A DNA stretch of 64,000 nucleotides from Kluyvera intermedia. GTDB lineage: Bacteria; Pseudomonadota; Gammaproteobacteria; Enterobacterales; Enterobacteriaceae. The DNA is taken from assembly GCF_034424175.1 (NCBI RefSeq), contig NZ_CP139986.1, positions 4,526,001 to 4,590,000 of the forward strand. Direction: 5' to 3'. Position 1 is the stretch's first letter; the number at the start of each line of letters is the position of its first letter. This document shows positions 8,124 to 17,916 of the stretch, one piece after another. The position numbers and the translations under genes were made by a program. A model generated the notes under the pieces. It made no database searches, had not been told where the DNA came from, and saw only the letters and a list, made by a program, of their open reading frames with translations.

Positions 8124-9509
8124 TTATTTCTGCAAATTTTGCACTTTTGCGGCCTGGCTCATGCCAAATACCTTATAAACCAGCGTCACAATCGCTAAGA
8201 ACAGCGCACCAACAAACAACGACATACGGGTATCCTCATTGAGTCCCATCCCGATAAGTACGCAAACCAGGAACGCCATGGTCACGTAGTTAGCCCACGG
8301 GAATAAAATGGAGCGGAACGGGTGGCTAGCAATCGCTTCTTTATGCGCACGACGAAAACGAAGCTGGCTAATCAGGATAACAAACCACGGCACCATTCCC
8401 GGCAATACGCTGGCGCTGTAGACATATACAAATACGCGCTGCGGGTTAGGAATGATGTAGTTGAGGCATGAGCCAATCAGCAAAATCACAATCGACACGC
8501 TAACGCCTGCTGCCGGCACACCGCTTTTGGTCACTTTCGCCATCGCCGCCGGAAGCTGGCGGTTTTTCGCCAGCGCATAGAGCATACGTCCGCAGCTGTA
8601 CATCCCGCTATTACAGCCGGACAGTGCCGCCGTCAGCACCACAAAGTTGATGATTCCTGCCGCCGCGGTAATACCGATTTTGGCGAAGGTGAGGACAAAC
8701 GGACTACCGTTAGTGCCAATCTGGTTCCACGGGAAAATAGTGACGATGACAAAAATGGCACCCACATAGAAAATCAGGATACGCCACAGCACTTTGCCAA
8801 CCGCGCTACGCAGCGTTGTCTGTGGATTTTTCGCTTCACCGGCGGTCATGCCGATAAGCTCAACGCCCTGATAAGAAGCCACGACAATACACAGTGCCGT
8901 CAGGAAGCCCTTCCAGCCGCCCGCGAAGAAGCCGCCGTGTTCGGTCAGATTACTAAAACCAATCGAAGTGCCGCCGTTACCAAAGCCAAAGAAAATCACG
9001 CCAAGGCCAATCACGATCATCACAATAATGGTGGTGACCTTAATCATCGCAAACCAGAATTCGATTTCGCCGTATAGACGTACCGCCGCCAGGTTAGCGA
9101 GCGCCACAAGGCCCACGGCAATCAACGCGGGTATCCACTGCACCATATCCGGGAACCAGAACTGGACGTAAACACCTATCGCGGTAATCTCCGAGATGCC
9201 TACCGCCATCCACATAAACCAATATGACCACGCGGTGAGATAGCCAAAAAATGGGCTCATATATTTATGCGCGTAGACCGCAAACGAACCGGTTACCGGC
9301 TCAATAAACAGCATTTCACCCATCGAGCGCATGATGAAGAATACAAAAATCCCCGCCAGAATATAGGCGAGCAATACCGACGGGCCAGCCCACTTCAGGG
9401 TGCTGGCGGAGCCCATAAACAGGCCGACACCAATGGTGCCCCCTAGGGCGATTAATTCAATATGACGGGCTTCCAGACCGCGCTGGAGCTCCGGTTTTTT
9501 CTCTGCCAT
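8124..9509 (-). CDS. yifK: Amino acid permease YifK (threonine/serine transporter ThrP)
   Basis: 461-residue inner-membrane APC-family transporter with twelve predicted membrane segments. The N-terminus RGLEARHIELIALGGTIGVG is the family's TM1 signature, with the GGTIGVGLF unwound helix that binds substrate. E. coli YifK is reported to carry threonine and serine with protons and to be repressed by Lrp and the small RNA GcvB. It lies upstream of the tRNA operon as in E. coli. The start has AGAGGAC nearby. The 230 bp before it hold its promoter. Confidence 0.93.
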   Translation of the reverse strand: MAEKKPELQRGLEARHIELIALGGTIGVGLFMGSASTLKWAGPSVLLAYILAGIFVFFIMRSMGEMLFIEPVTGSFAVYAHKYMSPFFGYLTAWSYWFMWMAVGISEITAIGVYVQFWFPDMVQWIPALIAVGLVALANLAAVRLYGEIEFWFAMIKVTTIIVMIVIGLGVIFFGFGNGGTSIGFSNLTEHGGFFAGGWKGFLTALCIVVASYQGVELIGMTAGEAKNPQTTLRSAVGKVLWRILIFYVGAIFVIVTIFPWNQIGTNGSPFVLTFAKIGITAAAGIINFVVLTAALSGCNSGMYSCGRMLYALAKNRQLPAAMAKVTKSGVPAAGVSVSIVILLIGSCLNYIIPNPQRVFVYVYSASVLPGMVPWFVILISQLRFRRAHKEAIASHPFRSILFPWANYVTMAFLVCVLIGMGLNEDTRMSLFVGALFLAIVTLVYKVFGMSQAAKVQNLQK

Positions 9510-9739
9510 AAGTCCTCTTGTGTTTGCATATGACCGGTCGATGCCGGTTTTATTTTTATAGAAAAATAGATGTCTGTCGGATGCGGGCGTCTGCGTAGAA
9601 ATACGCAGATACCCTTAGGGCAGGCGAATGGTTTAACAATTTCGAATAAATGGCAAATATAAATGAGGAAGAAAGTATCGAAATTGTGAAAGTATCGCGC
9701 AGGAAATACGCGGTACTTTCACGTTAATACGCAGAATAT

Positions 9740-10480
9740 TCAGAGATTATTGCTGTAGTGCCAACGTAAATAACGCAGCAGACGAAGCTGGCGTTTAATG
9801 CGGCTTGGCTGAGAGAGCAGACGATAAAGCCACTCCAGCCCCAGATTCTGCCAGACCTTCGGCGCACGCTTCACGTGGCCGGTAAATACGTCGTAAGTGC
9901 CACCAACGCCCATATACAGCGCATCCGGATAAACCTGTCGACAGTCGCGCATCAGGATCTCTTGCTTTGGCGATCCCATCGCGACGGTAACAATTTTTGC
10001 GCCACTATCGCGGATACGCTCAAACAGCGCCTGACGTTCCTGCGCCGTAAAGTAGCCGTCTTGCGTGCCGACCAGATTAACGTTCCACTGCTGACGTAGC
10101 TTTTCCGTCGTTTCTGCCAGTACGTCAGGTTTGCCACCTATCAGGAATACCGGCGTACCTTCCGCCCCGGCACGCGCCATCAGCGCTTCCCACAGATCGG
10201 CGCCCGCCACCCGCGACACGTTCGCATTGGGGTATTTTTTATTGACGGAGCGAACCACGCTGATGCCATCGGCATATTTAAATTCCGCTGCGTTAATCAG
10301 CGTCTTAACCTCAGCGTCATCCTCCAGCGTCAGCATTTTTTCGGCGTTAATCGCCACCAGCGTACCCTGCTTCAGATTGCCGCCCGCATACAGGAAGTCC
10401 AGCGCATGCTGCATATTACGCCAGCCAATCAGCTCCAGCCCGCGCAATGTATAGGTCGGTGCGGTCAGTGAATCGTCCAT
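9740..10480 (-). CDS. wecG: UDP-ManNAcA transferase of ECA lipid II synthesis
   Basis: 246-residue glycosyltransferase (WecG/TagA family) that adds N-acetylmannosaminuronic acid to GlcNAc-pyrophosphoryl-undecaprenol, making ECA lipid II at the inner face of the membrane. Family motifs visible: VAINAEKML, FKYADGISVV, RVAGADL and MGSPKQE, with a basic C-terminus (SRIKRQLRLLRYLRWHY). Last gene of the operon, starting 1 bp after the wzyE stop. The ORF stays open 52 codons upstream, but 10480 matches E. coli. Confidence 0.95.
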   Translation of the reverse strand: MDDSLTAPTYTLRGLELIGWRNMQHALDFLYAGGNLKQGTLVAINAEKMLTLEDDAEVKTLINAAEFKYADGISVVRSVNKKYPNANVSRVAGADLWEALMARAGAEGTPVFLIGGKPDVLAETTEKLRQQWNVNLVGTQDGYFTAQERQALFERIRDSGAKIVTVAMGSPKQEILMRDCRQVYPDALYMGVGGTYDVFTGHVKRAPKVWQNLGLEWLYRLLSQPSRIKRQLRLLRYLRWHYSNNL

Positions 10481-10481
10481 T

Positions 10482-11834
10482 TTATCCTTCTCTAACGTGC
10501 AGGGGACGTTTTGACCGCTGATGGATAAGCCCGGCACTTTCAAATAACCAGTACAATAGTTTCGCCACCAGCAAACAGACCCCAAAGATAACCATAAAAA
10601 AGACCACACGAGAGCCGAAAGAGTCCAGCCCCTCACGGGCCAGCACGATCATATTGAAGATCGCGCCAAAACAAAAACTGTGCAAAATGGCCGCTTTATA
10701 GCGATTCGGCTCCTGATTGCCCAACATGTATAGCCAGTCAAACCATTTAATAATCAGCCCAACCGCCACTGCGCCAATCGGCACAAACCACACACCACCC
10801 ATCACCACCAGTGAGCCAATCAGCGTTGGGGAAATAGCGAGCCCGGAATGGTTATTCAGCACTTCCCAGGTAAAGTAGTTGGCGGTATTCAGTATGACGC
10901 CCGGCCTTGTTGGCCATAGCCAGCTCGGGATAAAGACATAGAAGTCGCGCACAATCGGCGCCAGTCCCTGAAACTCTATCTTGTCGTAGTTTTGCAACAG
11001 CAGCGCCAGGTTTTCCCACGGTGAAAAGGTATCGCGCGTCAGGTAAAGGAAGGTATAAAACGCCTCATCACCGCTGACGTTCATGCCATAGCGCTTAAGT
11101 GCCAGCCAGAACATCCCGACAATCCCCATCACGCCTGCCGCAACCAGCATCCACAACGAGATCCAGCCGCGAATAATACCGATAAACAGGAAGATGGCAA
11201 AAGCGATGATGATATTGGCCCGGGTGCCGCCAACAATGGCATACGTCAGCAGGCCGAAAGCCACGGTAGCCAGCAGGAAACCTATCCATGCTTTCCAGCC
11301 CGGCTTTAAGAAATAAATCACCAGCATCGCCGGAATAAAGAAGTAGAAGAAGCGCTTAAGTGCGACACCAGAAACTTCGCTTGAGAAAATCTGGCTGTAC
11401 GAATGCAGCTTAAACAGCAGGAAACCGTTATGCAGGAAGAAGGTGCCGACCGTTAACAACGCCAGGCACATCAATAAGATCCAGGTAATATGCGTCTCGA
11501 CCCGGTTCATGGTAAATAGCGGCCGACGCGGCGTGTTGCCCACGGTGGCTTTACGAAGACGGGTTTTATAGGTGACGTAGTACACCGCGTAGAAACAGAC
11601 CGAAATCAGCAACGTTTGCAGCAGCACCTCCGGCGGCGCAACACTGACATCAAACCGGAACACCAGCGTGCAGGTCAGCGGGAAGCCGAAGAAGAACGTC
11701 AGCAAAAACAGCAGCGAGAAAAAGACGTTGAAGTTAAAGCGCACGCGGCGGAATTCAAACCATGTCAGGGTACCGATAAACAGCGCCGATAAAAGCCAGA
11801 CGGCAAACAGCCCGGTAAACTGCATTTCGCTCAT
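10482..11834 (-). CDS. wzyE: ECA polymerase WzyE
   Basis: 450-residue integral membrane protein with about eleven hydrophobic segments. It polymerises the trisaccharide repeat units of enterobacterial common antigen at the periplasmic face. Conserved stretches include FEFRRVRFNFNVFFSLLF and GGTRANII. The start at 11834 (MSEMQF) overlaps the wecF stop by 4 bp (ATGA) and gives the E. coli length; the ORF extends 13 codons upstream inside wecF. Confidence 0.95.
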   Translation of the reverse strand: MSEMQFTGLFAVWLLSALFIGTLTWFEFRRVRFNFNVFFSLLFLLTFFFGFPLTCTLVFRFDVSVAPPEVLLQTLLISVCFYAVYYVTYKTRLRKATVGNTPRRPLFTMNRVETHITWILLMCLALLTVGTFFLHNGFLLFKLHSYSQIFSSEVSGVALKRFFYFFIPAMLVIYFLKPGWKAWIGFLLATVAFGLLTYAIVGGTRANIIIAFAIFLFIGIIRGWISLWMLVAAGVMGIVGMFWLALKRYGMNVSGDEAFYTFLYLTRDTFSPWENLALLLQNYDKIEFQGLAPIVRDFYVFIPSWLWPTRPGVILNTANYFTWEVLNNHSGLAISPTLIGSLVVMGGVWFVPIGAVAVGLIIKWFDWLYMLGNQEPNRYKAAILHSFCFGAIFNMIVLAREGLDSFGSRVVFFMVIFGVCLLVAKLLYWLFESAGLIHQRSKRPLHVREG

Positions 11835-12910
11835 ACCGCTTCCCCCGCCGCCAGCTGTAGCGCCCGATACCATGGCGCCAGATAGTTTGGTTTGAAAAAG
11901 GCGATGTCGTTTTTATCCACCAACGCCAGTTGGCGCTGAGCTTCACGTACCACCGGCACGGTCAACGTATCATCGGTAAACAGCACCGGAATATGCTGCT
12001 CGACCATGTCCTGCCAGAATGGATTCTGGCGGTTCAGTACGCAGGGGATCCCCGCCTGAACCAGCAGGCAGAGCGTGCCAATGCCCTGCTGGCGGGCAAA
12101 AATAAAGTAGCCCAGATCGCAGCGGCGCAGCAAGGCGAGATAAGCGTCAAATTCCAGCTTTTCACGCAGGATCTGTACATGTTCTTTGCTGAAAAGTGCC
12201 TGTCCAGCGCTCTCAACCTCAGTAATGTAGCCGCCGTTATTGGCCGGATATCCCATCGGGACGATCACATTAACGGTGTCGCCAAACTGTTGATGGACCG
12301 CCTTCAGGGCAGCCACGTGTTCATTGCTTCGATCGCCTGAGTTACCAATTAAAATCGTTAGCTTGCCGTCGCGCGGGGTGCTTTCCGCAAGATCGTTTAG
12401 CGTGGGATCCATTCGGGTTGGGAAATAGAGCAGCTCGCCAGAGACTTGCGGGTGCCGTTCGCCGAAGTAGTTCAGGTCGCCACGGGTCGCAAAAACGCGC
12501 CCCACTCGTCCCTGCGCCATGCGCCGCAGCGGATAGAACAGGCGGAATTTCAGGCCGCGTGACACTTCATACAAATCCGCACCCCAGATATGCCAGCTCA
12601 CCTGGGAAGGCTTCAAGCCACCGTTGAGCAGCGCCAGCCAGATCCCGGTATTAAATTGACCGTGGAAGAAGAAGCGCTGCTGGCGATTCGCTTTGGCTTT
12701 TGTCACCACCGCCTTCGCCAGTGACGACTTATCCGCATAACGCTCAATCGCAAGCTCAGGAAACGCAGCAGCCAGCTTTTCATCATGGCTCACCACCATA
12801 AAGCGTCGGGCATGCACGTGCTCTGTAGCCAGCTTGTCAGCAAAAAAACGTAGCACCGTCTGGTTATGGTGTGGGATATCCGATCCCAGGATATGTATCA
12901 ATTCGGTCAT
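11831..12910 (-). CDS. wecF: TDP-Fuc4NAc:lipid II Fuc4NAc transferase
   Basis: 359 residues, E. coli length. Transfers 4-acetamido-4,6-dideoxygalactose to ECA lipid II, completing lipid III at the cytoplasmic face. Features include MTELIHILGSDIPHHNQTV at the start, HIWGADLYE, and LIGNSGDRSNEH in the C-terminal half. Overlaps both wzxE and wzyE by 4 bp, so these genes are probably translationally coupled. Confidence 0.95.
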   Translation of the reverse strand: MTELIHILGSDIPHHNQTVLRFFADKLATEHVHARRFMVVSHDEKLAAAFPELAIERYADKSSLAKAVVTKAKANRQQRFFFHGQFNTGIWLALLNGGLKPSQVSWHIWGADLYEVSRGLKFRLFYPLRRMAQGRVGRVFATRGDLNYFGERHPQVSGELLYFPTRMDPTLNDLAESTPRDGKLTILIGNSGDRSNEHVAALKAVHQQFGDTVNVIVPMGYPANNGGYITEVESAGQALFSKEHVQILREKLEFDAYLALLRRCDLGYFIFARQQGIGTLCLLVQAGIPCVLNRQNPFWQDMVEQHIPVLFTDDTLTVPVVREAQRQLALVDKNDIAFFKPNYLAPWYRALQLAAGEAV

Positions 12911-14157
12911 TGCCGTTTACGCCAAATTAGAAATACGCCGCTGCACAGCGTGAAATAGACAATATAGGTCGCCATGTAAGCCTGAGTCGCGCCCAGCGCG
13001 CCGTGCGTGGGGATAAGCCAGTGAGAGAAACCGGTTAACAAGGCAAACTGACTTAGCTCGGCCAGAATATACAAACGCAGCGAAGCTTTGGCGATAACTA
13101 AATAACCAAAGACGTAAGCACCTACTTTCAACACATCACCCACCAGCTGCCACGCGAACAGGTCGCGCATGGCGACAAATTTCGCCGAAAATAGCAGCCA
13201 GATTGCAAAATCACGCAGTAGCCAAACGGTAAGGCTTGCCGCCGCGACAGCAGGCAAAACAAACTTTAGCGAGCGGCCAATCTCGCGAGAGATATCCTGC
13301 TTGGCGGTAAGTCGAGAGAGCGTGGGCAGCAGGTAGACGCTAAACGAGGCCGTGATAAATTGCAGATACGCGTCAGAGATACTGCTAACCCCCTGCCAAA
13401 TCCCCACTTCATCCCAGCTGTAATGCGCCGCCATGAGGTTTCGCATCATGACGTAGGCCACCGGCATGGTGACCGAGGTCATCAGCGCCATCAGGGTAAA
13501 TTTACCAAGCTGGCTCGCCAGCGGGCGGTCCCACTGTGGTTTCAGATAGCTCCAGGGGATTGTACCGCGCAGGGAAAGCATCACCGCCGCCGGAATGACA
13601 ATCAGCGCCGGAACCAGCGCCAAACCCAGTAATGCGCCTTCATACCCGCCGAATCGGTAGCAGGCATAATAGGCCACAACGCCAATCACGCTCCCGGCAA
13701 TCAACGACAGCGCATTGCCTGCCGCATCGCGGAAGCCCTTCATCAGTGCCAGCAGCAGGTTGGCCCAGGCGATGCCCATTTGCACCAGCGCCACCAGACG
13801 TACTAACCCCTGATAATCCGTGTGACCAAACAGGCCCTGGCTTATCGGGGCCGCCGCCAGCAGGAAAATCACCGCCAGCAGCGTGGAGAACCCCAGCACC
13901 ATCGCCGAAGAGGTACCGACCACCTGGCGCAGACGCGCCGGATCATCATGATGTTGGGCGACAAATTTCGTCACCCCATTAAAAATACCCGCTCCGGCCA
14001 GCACGCCGAGCACCGTCACCAGTTGACGAAAATTCCCCGCCTGACCCACGCCGGAAGGGCCAAACGACACTGCCAGCAGTTTCACCACCAACAGCCCAAC
14101 GCCAATTTTTACCAGCGTGGACGCGGCGGTCCACACCGAAGCTTTAGCCAGCGACAT
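12907..14157 (-). CDS. wzxE: ECA lipid III flippase WzxE
   Basis: 416-residue polysaccharide transporter of the MOP superfamily with twelve predicted membrane helices. It moves undecaprenyl-linked ECA repeat units to the periplasmic face. Conserved stretches: SFGPSGVGQAGNFRQL and GIFNGVTKFVAQ. Lies 1 bp after wecE and overlaps wecF by 4 bp. Confidence 0.95.
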   Translation of the reverse strand: MSLAKASVWTAASTLVKIGVGLLVVKLLAVSFGPSGVGQAGNFRQLVTVLGVLAGAGIFNGVTKFVAQHHDDPARLRQVVGTSSAMVLGFSTLLAVIFLLAAAPISQGLFGHTDYQGLVRLVALVQMGIAWANLLLALMKGFRDAAGNALSLIAGSVIGVVAYYACYRFGGYEGALLGLALVPALIVIPAAVMLSLRGTIPWSYLKPQWDRPLASQLGKFTLMALMTSVTMPVAYVMMRNLMAAHYSWDEVGIWQGVSSISDAYLQFITASFSVYLLPTLSRLTAKQDISREIGRSLKFVLPAVAAASLTVWLLRDFAIWLLFSAKFVAMRDLFAWQLVGDVLKVGAYVFGYLVIAKASLRLYILAELSQFALLTGFSHWLIPTHGALGATQAYMATYIVYFTLCSGVFLIWRKRQ

Positions 14158-14158
14158 A

Positions 14159-15289
14159 TCAGGCGAAGTAGCTCAGCAGCGTATTGATTACCGTACGCTG
14201 ATCGACCGGCGACAGGTTGTAGAACAGAGGCAAGCGGAGTAACCGCTCACTTTCTATTGTGGTATGACGATCTTCACCGCGGAACTCGCCAAATTTCTCG
14301 CCCGCCGGGCAAGAGTGCAGCGGAATATAATGGAATACGGCAAGGATTTCGGCTTCTTTCAGCCAGTTAATCAGCGCACTACGATCTTCCATGTCGCGCA
14401 GCTTAATGTAGAACATATGCGCGTTATGCCCGCAATCTTGCGGGATCACCGGCAGGTCAATACGCCCGGCGTTCGCCAGCGGCAGCAGCGCGTCGTAATA
14501 GCTCTGCCACAGTGACAAGCGCTGTTTGTTTATGCGTTCAGCGGCTTCCAGTTGCGCCCACAGATAAGCGGCCTGAAGATCGGACATCAGGTAGCTGGAA
14601 CCAATATCGCGCCAGGTATATTTGTCCACCAGCCCACGGAAGAACTGGCTGCGGTTAGTCCCTTTTTCACGGATGATTTCTGCACGCTCAACCAGTGCAC
14701 GGTCATTAATCAGCGTCGCGCCGCCTTCGCCGCCCGCGGTGTAGTTCTTGGTTTCATGGAAGCTAAAGCAACCAATATGACCAATGGAGCCCAGCGCGCG
14801 GCCTTTGTAGGTCGACATCACGCCCTGCGCGGCATCTTCCACCACGAACAGGTTATATTTTTTCGCCAGCGCCATGATAGTGTCCATCTCACAGGCGACG
14901 CCTGCATAATGTACCGGCACGATAGCGCGCGTTTTATCGGTGATCGCCGCTTCAATCTGCGTTTCATCGATATTCATTGTCTCTTTGTGAACGTCAACAA
15001 AGACGATTTTCGCCCCGCGCAGCACAAAGGCGTTGGCGGTAGAGACAAAGGTGTAGCTCGGCATGATCACTTCATCACCCGGCTGGATATCCAGCAAAAT
15101 CGCCGCCATTTCCAGCGAAGCGGTACAGGACGGGGTCAACAGCACCTTGGCGCTGCCGAAACGCTGCTCCATCCATTGCTGGCAGCGACGGGTAAAACCG
15201 CCGTCGCCGCACAGTTTGCCGCTGCCCATCGCAGACTGCATGTAATCGAGTTCTGTACCCACGACCGGTGGGGCGTTAAATGGGATCAT
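14159..15289 (-). CDS. wecE: TDP-4-keto-6-deoxyglucose transaminase
   Basis: 376-residue PLP-dependent aminotransferase of the DegT/DnrJ/EryC1 family. Makes TDP-4-amino-4,6-dideoxygalactose for the Fuc4NAc residue of ECA. The PLP lysine lies in FSFHETKNYTAGGEGG; the cofactor pocket motif VVEDAAQG is also present. The start at 15289 (MIPFNAPP) sits 4 bp after the wecD stop. The ORF is open 12 codons upstream, inside wecD. Confidence 0.95.
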   Translation of the reverse strand: MIPFNAPPVVGTELDYMQSAMGSGKLCGDGGFTRRCQQWMEQRFGSAKVLLTPSCTASLEMAAILLDIQPGDEVIMPSYTFVSTANAFVLRGAKIVFVDVHKETMNIDETQIEAAITDKTRAIVPVHYAGVACEMDTIMALAKKYNLFVVEDAAQGVMSTYKGRALGSIGHIGCFSFHETKNYTAGGEGGATLINDRALVERAEIIREKGTNRSQFFRGLVDKYTWRDIGSSYLMSDLQAAYLWAQLEAAERINKQRLSLWQSYYDALLPLANAGRIDLPVIPQDCGHNAHMFYIKLRDMEDRSALINWLKEAEILAVFHYIPLHSCPAGEKFGEFRGEDRHTTIESERLLRLPLFYNLSPVDQRTVINTLLSYFA

Positions 15290-15293
15290 GATG

Positions 15294-15968
15294 TCACCTG
15301 TATAACCAGTACGCGGTGCTGACAACGTTAGCGCCGCTGTGAATATAGCGTTGAAGTGCTGCGGTATTGCCGGCTTGCGTCGCCACCCGTAGCGTTGAAT
15401 GGCCGCGAGTATACGCCCAGCGCACCGCCGCCTGCATCAGTTCAGCCCCTGCACCACGTCCGGCCAGCAGGCCAATACGTGCATCAGAAGCATTTAATTC
15501 TCGTAAGGACACAAATCCACGGATAGCGCGGCGCTCATCACGGAAAATCAGGCATTGATTGTCGAAGGTGCCTTTTACCGCGTTTTCAATCCACTGGGCA
15601 TAGAAACGCCCGCTGGCATCGGGTGCGTACCACGGAGCACGAAAGCGACTTAAGGCGAACGCCTGTGCCGCCAGAGCACGCAGCTCGGGAATATCCGCCT
15701 GGGTTGCCACCTCCGCCTGCGGACAGGCGACTGCCGTTACCGCGAGCGCCAGGTCAACTTCACCTTCGACCAACTGGAAGCCCAGTTGCTGTAGGGTATC
15801 AAGCGCCTCGACCTGATGCGCGGCAATTTTTGCCTGCACCCGTGACCAGCCCACGAGCCTTTCGGCAGTGAGCGTTGGCGCATCGTCAGCAAAGCGGACA
15901 ATCGCACTCTTCACGTTGAAGAACTGGTTTTCCCAGGTCAGAGGCTCAATATTGGCGAGGACGGGCAC
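15294..15968 (-). CDS. wecD: TDP-fucosamine acetyltransferase (GTG start)
   Basis: 224-residue GNAT-family enzyme that acetylates TDP-4-amino-4,6-dideoxygalactose to TDP-Fuc4NAc. The C-terminal half has the acetyl-CoA-binding region (IGLLAGRGAGAELMQAAVRWA). The preferred start is GTG at 15968, with GGAG upstream, giving exactly the E. coli length; it overlaps the end of rffH by 23 bp. An ATG at 15995 would add nine residues. Confidence 0.93.
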   Translation of the reverse strand: MPVLANIEPLTWENQFFNVKSAIVRFADDAPTLTAERLVGWSRVQAKIAAHQVEALDTLQQLGFQLVEGEVDLALAVTAVACPQAEVATQADIPELRALAAQAFALSRFRAPWYAPDASGRFYAQWIENAVKGTFDNQCLIFRDERRAIRGFVSLRELNASDARIGLLAGRGAGAELMQAAVRWAYTRGHSTLRVATQAGNTAALQRYIHSGANVVSTAYWLYR

Positions 15969-16827
15969 GGAGCAACTCCAGCAGGTATTGACCATAACCG
16001 GTTTTCGATAATCTTGCGGCGGCGCGTTTTACGCCTTCATCATCCAGCCAACCGTTGCGCCAGGCAATTTCTTCCAGACAGGCAATTTTAAAGCCCTGCC
16101 GTTTTTCTACGGTCTGCACAAACATACTGGCTTCAATCAGGCTGTCATGGGTGCCGGTATCAAGCCAGGCAAAGCCGCGTCCCAGCAGTTCAACAGTCAG
16201 CTTGCCATCGTCGAGGTACATCTGATTGAGCGAGGTGATCTCCAGCTCGCCACGTTCAGAGGGCTTCACGCGCTTAGCGTACTCAACAACATCACCGTCA
16301 TAGAAGTAGAGCCCAGTCACCGCCCAGTTTGATTTTGGCTGTTTTGGCTTCTCTTCCAGCGACAGCGCGTGGAAATTATCGTCAAACTCCACCACGCCAA
16401 AGCGTTCCGGGTCCATCACCTGATAGCCGAATACCGTTGCACCTTGCGTGCGCGCCGCAACGTGACGCAGTTTCGGGCTAAAGGCCTGACCAAAGAAGAT
16501 ATTATCGCCAAGCACCAGACAGGACGGTTCGCCATTGAGGAACGTCTCACCGATGATAAATGCCTGCGCCAGACCATCCGGAGTAGGCTGCTCGGCATAC
16601 TGTAGTGAAATACCAAACTCACTGCCGTCGCCCAGCAGGCGCTGGAAGCTGCTTTTGTCTTCCGGGGTGGTGATAATCAGAATATCGCGAATACCCGCCA
16701 GCATTAGCACCGACAGCGGGTAATAAATCATCGGTTTATCGTAAATCGGCAGCAGTTGCTTTGATACACCACGGGTGATCGGATGCAGGCGCGAACCCGA
16801 TCCGCCAGCAAGAATAATACCTTTCAT
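15946..16827 (-). CDS. rffH: Glucose-1-phosphate thymidylyltransferase
   Basis: 293-residue nucleotidyltransferase making TDP-glucose from dTTP and glucose-1-phosphate. The N-terminal signature MKGIILAGGSGSRLHPITRG and the sugar-phosphate region VLGDNIFFG are present. Its place in the wec operon marks it as RffH rather than RmlA of an O-antigen cluster. Starts 21 bp after the rffG stop. Confidence 0.95.
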   Translation of the reverse strand: MKGIILAGGSGSRLHPITRGVSKQLLPIYDKPMIYYPLSVLMLAGIRDILIITTPEDKSSFQRLLGDGSEFGISLQYAEQPTPDGLAQAFIIGETFLNGEPSCLVLGDNIFFGQAFSPKLRHVAARTQGATVFGYQVMDPERFGVVEFDDNFHALSLEEKPKQPKSNWAVTGLYFYDGDVVEYAKRVKPSERGELEITSLNQMYLDDGKLTVELLGRGFAWLDTGTHDSLIEASMFVQTVEKRQGFKIACLEEIAWRNGWLDDEGVKRAAARLSKTGYGQYLLELLRARPRQY

Positions 16828-16848
16828 TGCGTTCTCTCCTCCGCAGGA

Positions 16849-17916
16849 TTAACCCTTCAGGCCCAGACGTTCGCCCTGATAGCTCCCGTCCTGTACCTGC
16901 TTCCACCAGCTTTCGTTGGCGAGGTACCACTGCACGGTTTTACGCATGCCGCTTTCAAAAGTCTCTTCCGGCACCCAGCCCAGTTCCCGGGCGATTTTCG
17001 CGGCATCAATGGCGTAGCGCAGGTCGTGTCCGGGGCGATCGGCGACAAAGGTGATCAGGTCATGATAGTGCGCAAGGCCCTGTGGCTTTTGCGGCACCAG
17101 TTCTTCTAGCAACGCGCAAATCGTCTCAACCACGTCGAGGTTTTTACGCTCGTTGTGACCGCCGATATTGTAGGTTTCGCCAATAGCCCCTTTCGTTGCC
17201 ACCAGGTATAGCGCACGCGCGTGATCGTCAACGTACAGCCAGTCGCGGATCTGCTGACCATTGCCATACACCGGCAGCGGTTTGCCCGCTAGCGCGTTGA
17301 GAATGGTCAGTGGGATCAGTTTTTCCGGGAAGTGATATGGGCCGTAGTTGTTTGAGCAGTTGGTAATCAGCGTCGGCAGACCGTAGGTGCGAAGCCAAGC
17401 GCGGACCAGATGATCGCTACTGGCTTTGGAGGCAGAGTAAGGGCTGCTTGGCGCATACGGCGTCGTTTCGGTAAAGAAATCGTCTACCGAATGCAGATCG
17501 CCGTACACTTCATCGGTTGAAATATGATGGAAGCGGAATGCGGCTTTGCCGTCATCGTCAAGCGTAGACCAAAAGGCGCGAGCGGCTTCGAGCAGCGTGT
17601 AGGTGCCCACGATGTTGGTTTCGATAAATGCAGCCGGCCCGTCAATGGAACGGTCAACGTGGCTTTCAGCCGCCAGGTGCATCACCACGTCCGGGCGATA
17701 ATGCGCAAAGACACGATTCAACTCGGCGCGGTCGCAGATATCCACCTGCTCAAAAGCAAAGCGCGCATCGTGCGCCACCGGGGCCAGCGAGGTCAGATTG
17801 CCCGCATAGGTGAGCTTGTCGACCACCACCACGCTGTCTGCGGTGTGGTTGATAATATGGCGAACGACCGCCGAGCCGATAAAGCCCGCGCCGCCGGTGA
17901 CCAGGATCCGTTTCAA
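16849..17916 (-). CDS. rffG: dTDP-glucose 4,6-dehydratase
   Basis: 355-residue extended short-chain dehydrogenase. Converts TDP-glucose to TDP-4-keto-6-deoxyglucose. The NAD-binding GGAGFIGS lies near residue 8; catalytic regions HISTDEVYGD and YSASKASSDHLV give the Thr, Asp-Glu and Tyr-X3-Lys residues. Overlaps the wecC stop by 4 bp. Confidence 0.96.
   Translation of the reverse strand: MKRILVTGGAGFIGSAVVRHIINHTADSVVVVDKLTYAGNLTSLAPVAHDARFAFEQVDICDRAELNRVFAHYRPDVVMHLAAESHVDRSIDGPAAFIETNIVGTYTLLEAARAFWSTLDDDGKAAFRFHHISTDEVYGDLHSVDDFFTETTPYAPSSPYSASKASSDHLVRAWLRTYGLPTLITNCSNNYGPYHFPEKLIPLTILNALAGKPLPVYGNGQQIRDWLYVDDHARALYLVATKGAIGETYNIGGHNERKNLDVVETICALLEELVPQKPQGLAHYHDLITFVADRPGHDLRYAIDAAKIARELGWVPEETFESGMRKTVQWYLANESWWKQVQDGSYQGERLGLKG

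Noticed and set aside
14552..15322. 256-codon ORF antisense to wecE
   Set aside because: Shadow of wecE; no family recognised.
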